From NCBI GenBank assembly GCA_944989445.1, contig CALYLW010000540.1:249017-313016 (forward strand): a stretch of DNA of 64,000 bases, written 5' to 3'. This DNA is from Ampullaceana balthica (Eukaryota; Mollusca; Gastropoda; Lymnaeidae). Positions within the stretch are counted from its first letter, which is position 1. Each line of letters begins with the position of its first letter. This document shows, one piece after another, positions 49,401 through 61,400 of the stretch. Both the position numbers and the translations under genes were made by a program. Under the pieces are notes generated by a model. The model had not been told where the DNA came from. It ran no database searches and saw only the letters and a program-made list of their open reading frames with translations.

Positions 49401-52400
49401 CTGTAGAGACCCTATTAAGTTGGCACTGCCTGGAGAAACCCTATTAAGTTGGCACTGCCTGTAGAGACCCTATTAAGTTGGCACTGCCTGTAGAGACCCT
49501 ATAAGTTGGCACTGCCTGTAGAGACCCTATTAAGTTGCTCTATGTCTGCTTTGAAACCCAATAAGTTTATCCTGTAGGCCACCATCTCTCTGTTTATCAA
49601 TGGCACATTCCTGCTGGAGTTTGTTATTGTTTTATCTCCTTATATTTTATTGAACTGTTCACCTCATGTGTTTTTTCACCACATCAGACCGGCAGCATGG
49701 TGTTTTCGGGCTCAATGGACGGCGATGATGAACCAGGGGAAGACGAGGTGAGGAAACGTTGAGCTTTACTTTACTTTAAAGTCTGCTTGTAGCTCTTGAT
49801 AGATTTCACACGTGCCGGTAGACCGTGTCGTCAGACCAAGGACCTGGTCCTACTGCTATTAGTTGATGTATGCTGTACCAAAGACTTGATTCTACTGCTA
49901 TTAGTTGATGTGTGCTGTACCAAAGACTTGATTCTACTGCTTGTAGTTGATGTGTATTGTACCATTTGCAGTTCATATAATCCACGTATGGATTTCAGTC
50001 TAAACATTTTATAGACACTGCTTGTAGCTTTATGTAACCTGTTGTACTATCCATTATCTTCACTTGGGTTTTATGGCTTTGTGTGTTTGACTAACACTTT
50101 CCATATTTTGGCGTTAATAACTTTTTTTGTTCTTTCTTGATTTATATCTGCATGCCAGTTTATTATTTGCGGTGTCAATCAGCATTTTTAAACTTTCTAT
50201 TTAACGGCCTGAGTATTTATTTTTAGAAGACATTTTTTAATAGAGATTTTTAAAAAAAATTATGTCGTTTGGATACACCCAGCCGAGAAATGCTTGATTG
50301 GCCATACAGATATAGTCAAAGTAACCAACAGGCATCTGATATTTTATTTCCTCCTGAACGCAGCTGGAAAATTCATGAGCTACTGTATCCAGCACTGTTT
50401 TATTTTGAGACATTCAGTCACAAACTGATTGTAGAATTCAATGTTTAATATTCATACAGTTAACATTTCTTGGTCTAATTAATCCAATGTTTTAACTTCT
50501 CAATGTTGTCCATAATAAAACAGCTTGTTTCATTTCAACTGAATGGCTCACTCATGAAATGATCTTGTTGATCGCAGCTGAAAGGTGTGCATCACACCTC
50601 AATGGTTTCTATCACACCCTAAAGGCATTCTATGTTTACTTCATTTCTTAAACAAAACAACTTGGGTTGTATTTAATCAGATGTTTTTTTAAATGGTCTT
50701 AGCACAAGTATGAAGATATTAATTCATTTTGCTTCACTTTATGAAAGAAATTCTTCATCTTTTCTAACATTTTATAATATAATTTTTTTTTACAGATTGA
50801 TGTTGCATTTTATAATTTATCTTACTAATGTTTTTAAACTCATTCTTTGTTGTTGTTGTCATTAGGTCTCTGACTTTAGGATTAAATCATAATTTTTTGT
50901 TCAAACTATTTTTAGCTTTTCAATTCAAGATTATTTTAGCTTTTCAATTCAAGATTATTTTAGCTGATGCAGCAATGTCCTAACCATTGTGTCTAATAGA
51001 GAACATAGAATCTTAATAACCGGCATGTATTGTGCTATTTTATGTTTGTATCATGAGCCCAGGTGCTATCTTCCTCTAATGTAGTCTTTACTATAGAGAC
51101 AGTGAAATACATCACATTGGAGTTAACTCGTTTAAACCTGAAGATGCAATACTTTGGCTTTGATACTATGTCATAAGAAACAATAACTGTTGTGCTACTT
51201 TTTAACTATTTTTATCTTGAAAGTTGCTTAGAGGTTCTAGTTTTTAAAAATTTCTTTCCATTGCACATAAATATGTATGTGGCACTTTCAAAAAGTTTCT
51301 ATTCAGGCTTGGCCAGGATTGTTTAAAATGGTTTAGAAGACATGGACACGGGTCATCAAGGACACCGTTTCTTAAATTGTGTTGTGGAAATTTTGGACCA
51401 GACAACATTTTAGCTTTTCACTGCCACTCAAACCGTACACAAAATGCACTAGTCACATGTGTTAGAAGAAAATAATAAAAAAAATAGTGTTTTACCTATT
51501 ACATTAATTAACATTCATTTCATGAGTCCAATAACATTTTTTAAAACAATTTAGGATTTTACAAATAAATGATACATGAATCCATTTAAGTTGAAAATGA
51601 GTAGGATTTTATCACAATTTGTTTTGAAAACAAAGCATTGGATTTCTTGTCATTTTTAATGCCGGATTTAGAAAATGTTTTGTTGTTTCAACACATCGCA
51701 TAATCTGTTAGTCTCAGCTTCTAAACAATTCAGAAATATTTAGTAATTTAAAAAAATAGGTTTTGAAATAACTTTAAGAAAATGTCTATTCAATTAAATA
51801 AACACACACAAAAAAATTAATTAATGGATAATCTGTGAGTGTCAGCTTCATAACAACTCAGAAATATTTCGTAAGTAAAAGACTTAGACTTATAAATGAC
51901 TTGTTCAAAAATGTATATTCAAGTAAGTCAAACTGATTTTTAAAAAGTATTTTTTTAAAAAAAAGATGGGGAAAAGTTTAAGCCAGCCTCATTGTTGCAT
52001 TGTTTGCCTTTGATTTGTTTACAGCATGAGCACTGCACAGTTTTGTGCATGTTTTTCTGGTGATTTTTTGTTGTTGCATTCTAGTTTTGAAAGGGTGAAA
52101 CCAGCCCTGTCAGCATCTTAATTATGAATGATGCAATTTTGTTTGACCTTTGAACCTAAGGTAAGTAGGAGATCCCATTTACAAAAACTTCAGCCCAAGA
52201 ACTGAAACAAACTTACCAAACTGAAATGCCTGCCAGAATTAAATCTTTATCTTGCTGGTTACTCTTAAAAATATTATAGAAATATTTCTAGATAAACTGT
52301 TTGGTTCTTCCCATGGGTTTGGTGAGTCCCATGGGTTTGGTGAGTCCCATGTGTTAAATCAGTGCTTCTCAAACTTTTTATTATTGCGGACCGGCAGGAA

Positions 52401-55400
52401 TTTTTTCATTGCACCATGAACCGGTTAACTATTTTACCTGTACTGATGTGGTAGCGAAATGTCCTTTCTTGGTAACTTCTGCGGACCGGCATCAGATGGC
52501 CTACGGACCGGCACCGGTCCGCGGACCACCACTTTGAGAAGCACTGTGTTAAAGGATCCAATGGATTAGGTGGAACCAAATGTGTAAACATTTTAGCAAG
52601 TTTTCTTTAAATTACATTTTTTTTAGTGCTCTACATTTTAAAGGAACGGCATTCGACATTTTGTTTAGCTAAAACGTATATTTTTTTCCAATGCTTTTAA
52701 TTTGTGTTGTTAGGCATAGTCCAATGTAGTCTGAATATTTTAAAGATTTATAATTCAACTATTTTTTTTAATAAACTGATTAAATTAAGCAGCTTTATTC
52801 TTTTGAAGACTTAAAATTTTAACAAAATTTTGCTTACTAACTTTTTGAATAATAAGATTTTTTAGTGGTAAATATTAGAGAAGGTGTTGGCTCAGCATAC
52901 AATAACATGCATACTCAGCTGGTGGTTGTAGTTTCTAGATTCTAGGGGCAGGGTCAGCATGCTGGGGTCAAGGTTAACATGCAGGGATCAAGGTTAACAT
53001 GCTGGGGTCAAGGTAAACACACACCACCTTCAGAGACCAGTAACTGCAGATTTCAAGAGACCACATCCCTATTGACAGTTAAGGCCCCACCACATCCCTA
53101 TTGACAGTTAAGGCCCCACCACATCCCTTTTGACAGTTAAGGCCCCACCACATCCCTATTGACAGTTAAGGCCCCACCACATCCCTATTGACAGTTAAGG
53201 CCCGACCACAGTTGTGTTTGATATCAGGTCTTCTCAAACATTCTATAATAAAATGGACCTTACAATGGGAGAAAGAATCTTTACTGGTTTGGTCAACAGC
53301 CTGGTTACAGCTAAGAGCTGGGTTCTGATCACGTGTGCCTGTATTTATGTCCAAAATTATTTGATCTTGGTGTATAACACTGGCTCATACATTTCTGTTG
53401 TCTTCCTAACACAGCCTGGACGTCTGCCAACGCCAGAGGTGAACACACCAGCATCGTGATCTCATTGTTAATTTGCTTGACTAAAGCAGAGATATTGTCT
53501 TGTGCTGTGCTTGTCTGCTGTCTTTGACCAGCAGGGATATTGCCTGGAGTGTTACTTTATTTCCCCATCACACCAATGCAGTCATGTTTGTTTAGGCAAA
53601 GGATTTACATAACTGTGATATTTTGCGTGGGGCCCATGAGAGAGAAGCTTGAGATCATTTTAGTGGTCCCCAAGTCTCTGGACCCACACATTTATTTCTG
53701 TACCCAGTGATAAGGGATATAACTGAAGACTGTGAGCCAACATAACCCAGGCAGTATCTCTGTGATTACGTCCTACATGTTGTATGTGAGGCCTCAACGT
53801 CCTACGTGTTGTATGTGAGGCCTCTACGTCCTACGTGTTGAATGTGAGGCCTCTCCAGGCATAGAAACCAAGTTTGAAGACAGCATGAACATTAACATGT
53901 GGTTTTATTCCAGCACTAAACACTCTTCTTGTCATTGGTTGTAGTCAAATGTCACACATTCTCGGATGAGAAAATCAATTTTAATTTTCACAGCAAAATA
54001 TTTACATGTTTAAGATAAAAAACAGCATTTATAACATTAACAGTTATGGGGAAAGAAACATAGAGGAGAAAAAAAAGTTAAAATTTTATGTTCATAGTAA
54101 TTTATAAAGTGTAAGTGAAGATGCAAGCTGGACATATTGCAATTCCTAGAAGAAATGTAAAAGAAAGTGAGTTCAATGGAGGAGGAGGGGTCACTTTTAT
54201 CTCCGCATCAGTTAGCTTGGAATAATTAATGCATGTCACAACACTTGATAGTTTTCACTGAAAGTTTGTCAAACATCAACCAAGGACAGCCCACCAGACT
54301 CAGCTTTCTGCTTCAAACCAAGTTTCCCTGCCAGTGTATGTTGCCCGACAGGCCAGCAACAGTTGCTGATCACTTAAAACGGCCAGCAACTGTTGCCATC
54401 AGACTTTTCATTGACATAACTGTTCCACCCCCTCCCCTGTGTTTGTCTGCATGATTCACGTTTTTAACTTTTTATCTGTCACAGTGATTCTCATGATGTT
54501 ACTCCCTGAAACTTTCCGTCAGTGTTTCTCAAATTTGGGCCTACTAGTTTTCTTGTTGGGAGGAGAGGAGGGGGATTAAAAGATATTTAGTTTTAAGGGA
54601 ATGACCTCAAATAATCATATCGATCAGGTAAAACAATAGTTTGAAAAATGTTCAGTCTAAATCAGACCATGTTGTTTGACTGTCTTATGTTTATATTCAA
54701 ATGTCAATTTATATAAAATGTAAACTATGTCGCCTGATCTAATATTTTTATAGCAGTGGTTCTCAGCCAGCACTTGAGGTTTAACAAAAATAATTTTATT
54801 TTTCAGTAATGAATCCATTAAAATAAATGGAAAAAACAACAAACAAATTTCATATCTTCTTTTTGAAAACTTGGACGAATAGTAAAGGTTTTGGTGTATA
54901 CACAGTATAATAATACATGTATACAATTTTCTTTAATACTTGAATTTTTATATTTCCTAATTGATTATTAGCCTCTAACTCTCAATGATAACTGATGAGA
55001 ACCACTGAGTTACATCATTGAAATGAATAATGCAGTGCATGAGTGGCTTTTTATTTTGAAAGCTGATTTAATATATCCAGAAATAGCTTTGCTTCACTGC
55101 ACTGAACCACTGATTAACTTACTAATTCAAAGAACCTAATGAACTGATCCAAGCATGCAATCATTAAATGTATTTTTTTAAATGTAATGGAATTGAAGAA
55201 AAAGGATGGGTAGAAAATATACTGTCTACTCCATGTTTTTTCTTCCAATCAGTAATACTCCCAGTTACTCTACTATTTAACTTAACTGCAGTTGATAACC
55301 AAATTGAAGAGAACCATAAATTATTCTATTTAGATAAATAACCCTGTCAGGCAAACAGGTAGATGTTTGGCAGTTTCACCTAACTGTCCCAAATATTATT

Positions 55401-58400
55401 TTGTAAATCAAAGATTTCAAGTTGGGAAAAGGCAGACAGCTATGTATGTCAATAGAATATGAGCACAATTTTCCCCTTATTTACCTTATTTCTTTAAAGG
55501 CAATGCTAAATGTTGGCCTCATGTGTAAGCTTCCCCTATTTGGCCAGAGTCTTTTTTCAAATTCAAAGTGTAAAATCTAACAATAGAATTCTATAAGTGG
55601 AAAAAAAAATCAGCTGCGATTGTGAGCGCCATTTCAAGTAAAATAAAGCCATGCTAAATGAGGTGCTTGGATTCAGGGCAAATGTATTTGATGTATAATA
55701 TTTTCTATTTGTTTTGAATAAATAGTTTCAATTTCAATATGATATTGTTAAAAGAAGGTGGGGGCTTTGCAATATTAATAATGTTCAGTGGAATAAAAAA
55801 GTCTGATACCTTCTAGGCCTAGGCATGAGGAGGAAGGTGGTTACAGCTATTTGGGAGGGGGGAGGGAGTTTGGACAGAGTTCACATCAGTCGTAAGGAAA
55901 TTGGGTTTTCTTAAATACATGTTTTGTAATGTAAGTTTAGAAGATGGGAAGGTCAAGCGTTCTGCGGTGCCCGCTCCCTCTTCCCCAAAGTCGTAGCAGA
56001 CTGTAATTTATTGATACATACGTTCGTATTTAATTGATACATATTTAATTATTTATCAAAATTATATTTAATACTGTCCTTTCAAGCATTAGCCAATGTG
56101 AGTGTAATGTGCATGCCTTTATAAATATAACTTTGCTTGTTGTGAATATTTTTATGAAGAAGTCATGTCAATGTTTTCTTCCTAACCCGAAACTTTTAAG
56201 GTTTAATTTCAAATATAAATATTTTTGGGTTTTAAATATTTTGTCTTATAAATGTGAAAGTTAATCATTTTTTCAAGATGTTTTTATACCTAAAATTTTT
56301 ATCAATGCAAGCATTTGTGTGAGAAAAACAAATTGCTTAATTTGGCTTGAGTAGTACTCAGTAGTCTGAAAATGATGCAGACTGCATTTTAACTTTTCAG
56401 TTTCTAACATAATTTAATATGAGTCTAGCATCAGTATTTATCAGTTATCAGCTGTAAGTTATAGACCATGTGATTAAATTTAGTTTCTTTTGATTTCTTA
56501 AACTGCAGTACAAACTATGATTCAACTGAACATCTATACAAACTCTTGACATGTGAGATTCAATAAATTCCAATGAGATGTGAAGTAGAAAGAATGTCAT
56601 TTGTCATAGATCAGGTCGTTTTATTTAAAAATATCCGTCTATCTGTTTTGGATTTAATGATATCTTGTTGAAACGTCCCTGACATCATTACCGTACTATT
56701 CCATCGTACAGAGGCTTGTTGAAAACGAGGAGCCTCCTGGAGGTAGGTATGGAGGAATATCTTCTGACGAAGGAGTCCACGAGTCTGTCCCCACAACTAC
56801 TAATGGTGAAGAAGAGAAGGCAAAGAGAAGACCCTGGATGTCCGTGATGCTTCTCATTATGAAGCAGAGCTATGTACTGTCTCTGATAGTCATGATGGTG
56901 AGACGTTATCTATAGCTTCCTCTTTGATAAGTTAACTCGTTAGGTGTGGTTGAGGGAATTCCCAAAAACAAAAGAAAAATATCAGTTTTGAAGTAACAGT
57001 TGTCGTTTTAGATTGAAGTATCTGGCTAGATTGCAGGTGAATAAGAATTTTCAGGTGGAAGAAGTAGTGAATCAATAGTTGTTTATTTAGATGGCCATGA
57101 CTAGGGTAGATCCCAGGTAACCACCAAGTGTCAGAAAAGAAGGGGCAATCCCTTGTCGACCGATCCACTACACAGTGAGGGACAGGCCAGAATTTGAGTC
57201 CAAATCTTGTTTGTGGGATTGTTGTTGGTGGTGCCATTATCTTGTGCAGTGTTCTTGTTTAGGCATTGTTTACTTAGGTCAGTGGTTTAAAATATGCATG
57301 TCTTAAGTATATCCCAGAATTCTTTGTACATGCAATGGTGACTTTTCATTTCTTACCTCATATAGGGAGAAGTTATTGCTCTATGGGCATTCTTTGTGAA
57401 TAGATATTGAGGCATTAGAAAAGGATATCATTATTATTGTTTTATTTTTATTATTGTTATGGTTCACACGGTACATTATTGAATAAACTTTCTCATTGGC
57501 CTCCTTCCTCTCCCCAGGCTTGGAGCATCACATATCATTCCTGGCTGACATTTGTCTTCCTCTTGACCGCCTGCTTCCTGTGGATGCTGCCCAACTCCCG
57601 AACCTGGTGCCTGAGGAGCTCTCCCTTTGTGCTGCTGTACGCTGAGCTCCTGCTGCTGGCTCAGTACATCTTTGGCATGAACCTGGACAAGGAGCTGCCC
57701 ACTGAGACGAGCGAATACAAGTTTGATGAGATCGGCTTGAAGAGGCACTCGGAGCCAGGGCTGAACATAGGCTTACAAGTAAGTAGAAATGTGTTGATAG
57801 AGCCAGGGCTGAACATAGGCTTACAAGTAAGTAGAAATGTGTTGATAGAGTCAGGGTTGAACATAGGCTTACAAGTAAGTAGAAATGTGTTGATAGAGCC
57901 AGGGCTCAACATAGGCTTACAAGTAAGTAGAAATGTGTTGATAGAGCCAGGGCTGAACATAGGCTTACAAGTAAGTAGAAATGTGTTGATAGAGTCAGGG
58001 CTGAACATAGGCTTACAAGTAAGTAGAAATGTGTTGATAGAGTCAGGGCTTAACATAGGCTTACAAGTAGAAATGTGTTGATAGAGTCAGGGCTGAACAT
58101 AGGCTTACAAGTAAGTAGAAATGTGTTGATAGAGTCAGGGCTGAACATAGGCTTACAAGTAAGTAGAAATGTGTTGATAGAGTCAGGGCTGAACATAGGC
58201 TTACAAGTAAGTAGAAATGTGTTGATAGAGTCAGGGCTGAACATAGGCTTACAAGTAAGTAGAAATGTGTTGATAGAGTCAGGGCTGAACATAGGCTTAC
58301 AAGTAAGTAGAAATGTGTTGATAGAGCCAGGGCTGAACATAGGCTTACAAGTAAGTAGAAATGTGTTGATAGAGCCAGTGCTGAACATAGGCTTACAAGT

Positions 58401-61400
58401 AAGTAGAAATGTGTTGATAGAGCCAGGGCTGAACATAGGCTTACAAGTAAGTAGAAATGTGTTGATAGAGCCAGGGCTGAACATAGACTTACAAGTAAGT
58501 AGAAATGTGTTGATAGAGTCAGGGCTGAACATAGACTTACAAGTAAGTAGAAATGTGTTGATAGAGTCAGGGCTGAACATAGACTTACAAGTAAGTAGAA
58601 ATGTGTTGATAGAGTCAGGGCTGAACATAGGCTTACAAGTAAGTAGAAATGTGTTGATAGAGTCAGGGCTGAACATAGGCTTACAAGTAAGTAGAAATGT
58701 GTTGATAGAGTCAGGGCTGAACATAGGCTTACAAGTAAGTAGAAATGTGTTGATAGAGCCAGGGCTGAACATAGGCTTACAAGTAAGTAGAAATGTGTTG
58801 ATAGAGCCAGGGCTGAACATAGGCTTACAAGTAAGTAGAAATGTGTTGATAGAGCCAGGGCTGAACATAGGCTTACAAGTAAGTAGAAATGTGTTGATAG
58901 AGCCAGGGCTGAACATAGGCTTACAAGTAAGTAGAAATGTGTTGATAGAGCCAGGGCTGAACATAGACTTACAAGTAAGTAGAAATGTGTTGATAGAGTC
59001 AGGGCTGAACATAGACTTACAAGTAAGTAGAAATGTGTTGATAGAGTCAGGGCTGAACATAGACTTACAAGTAAGTAGAAATGTGTTGATAGAGTCAGGG
59101 CTGAACATAGGCTTACAAGTAAGTAGAAATGTGTTGATAGAGCCAGGGCTGAACATAGGCTTACAAGTAAGTAGAAATGTGTTGATAGAGCCAGGGCTGA
59201 ACATAGGCTTACAAGTAAGTAGAAATGTGTTGATAGAGCCAGGGCTGAACATAGGCTTACAAGTAAGTAGAAATGTGTTGATAGAGCCAGGGCTGAACAT
59301 AGGCTTACAAGTAAGTAGAAATGTGTTGATAGAGCCAGGGCTGAACATAGGCTTACAAGTAAGTAGAAATGTGTTGATAGAGTCAGGGCTGAACATAGAC
59401 TTACAAGAATGTGGGAATAAAGTGCAGTCTGGGGTTTGGTCTTGGTTAACAGACCGTGATTACGTTAGAAAAAAAACACATACCTTCGTTATAATTAGAG
59501 GAGAGGCAGCTAGGTTTGAGATAAACAAATACAAGTGTAAAAATATTAAATATTTTAAGGCTGGGAGATATATTAGATTCATCCACCATAAGTTATCCAC
59601 ACATACTTCAAAACTACACACATGTTGTCCATCAGTAAACCATACACACTGAACAGTTGTGTTGTCCATCTGTAGACCATACACACTAAACTCTTGTGTT
59701 GTCCATCTTTAGACCATTTACACCGTGTTCATGGTGATGACTCTGAGGCAGTACATCAGTGAGAGGAGTCCGACAGCTAGGCCAGACCAACAAGCCTTCG
59801 TCCTGGAGCAACGCCCTCATCGTGTTTCTGTCTTTGAGATGTTACGTGAGTTAGAATTATTGTCTTTTCTCTGTCATGCTTTAGCTAAAATAATATTCAG
59901 TTATTAATTAGGAAAGATGATTAAATTAGAAAAAGTAGTAATTAAAAAAAGTTGTTGAATTGAAAATGTTATACAAAAGTTATTCAAGAAAGAAAGTTAA
60001 GCTGATAAAAAGATAGATTGTAATGTAAATGATTAATAAAGTATAATAAAATACAATTTTAATTACAGCAAAAATTACATTATTATTTAAATTGAAAAAT
60101 AAATATCACTTAATTTCTCAATTTTCCATTGGCATGTTGCATTGCCATTTACCAGTGAAATCTAAACCTTTTTGTTGAAATTTGAATTCATTAGTAAATT
60201 AAGTTTTCATTGATATTCCTTTAGTGTTTTTTTTTATGCTTGCTGTTTTGATTTTGTTTCTTCAATCCAGAGCTTTGCTTACACTTTCTCTCCACTGCTG
60301 TTGTCAGTGTGGACTTTGCTTTCATAATAGGCCCCTATTTTAAAAGTTTCATTATCCACAGGGCAACAGGGTCATTTGAATTTCAGTATTAGAAAAAAAT
60401 GCACCCATATTCTGAGGGAACTTTAACAGGAGCTGATTTAACAGTTTATCAGTAAATGGATAACATGTAAACATGGTATGAGTTAGCCTGACAGGACGTA
60501 ACAAAACAGCATTTTGTTACGTCCTGTCAGGCTAACTCATACCCTGATTACATGTTATCCATTTACTAATCTATAAGCCTGATTGTAGTCTCACCAACAT
60601 TATGTTTAACAATTTATGCAGGACATTTTTTAAAAATTTCTTGCTTGACTGCAGAGTCACACTGTTTAACGTGACGTGACTTCTTACAACCATGTAATTT
60701 CTGTTAGCTTGAAAATTTTCATTACAATGCATTCAACTAATGACACCCCTAACACTTGTACCTTTCTAAAGGAGCCCTCTACCTACAAGTTCCTTGCTCC
60801 TATCAAAACTTTACTGTGGCACACTTCATCTACACATGGTGACTTTGGAAAATAAATATATGGATTCTATTTGTGTAATATCCTATTGTTTAAATTGAAT
60901 ATCTTGTCACAAATTGTATGTAATCAATCTATTTCAAATGCATATCTTGTCATATTTTGCATTTATCTGATCTATTTGACTGGCGCATGATGTTGTAGAA
61001 GTTGCAGGTAATTAGGTTAAATATTAAACTAACGCCCCACTCATTTATCCTCCTTTTTTTTTCCACTGACAAAATAGCAATGACATAGAGGTACCATCAT
61101 TATATATTTTGATCAATAAATAGAAGGGGAACATCAGTTTAGAATATTCTTGAAAATCCACTTTGTAATATTTCTTTGAATTAATAAAGAGAATTTGCAG
61201 CATTTTGTTTCACTCCTTTTTTACGAGCTAATTTCCCCTAAATTTTGTTAATTTTTTTTTACTAACAAGTTTTTCGAATTGTACAATTTATTCTTTAACC
61301 TACTGGCCCTGGGTTGTTGCTACTATCCCCATTGGCAAGTTCTGAACTGTTTTGCTCTTGTCATTTTAATCTTCCACATTTATTTTTTAAATTCTGAAAT

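Noticed and set aside
56932..57237. 101-codon minus-strand open frame in Piezo intron 13
   Set aside because: No recognisable domain and no conserved features; likely chance.
58050..59652. Long open frames (525 codons plus, 448 minus) downstream of exon 14
   Set aside because: Artefact of the 48-bp array. After the 4-bp deletion this plus frame is not the exon 14 frame, so it is not a simple exon extension.
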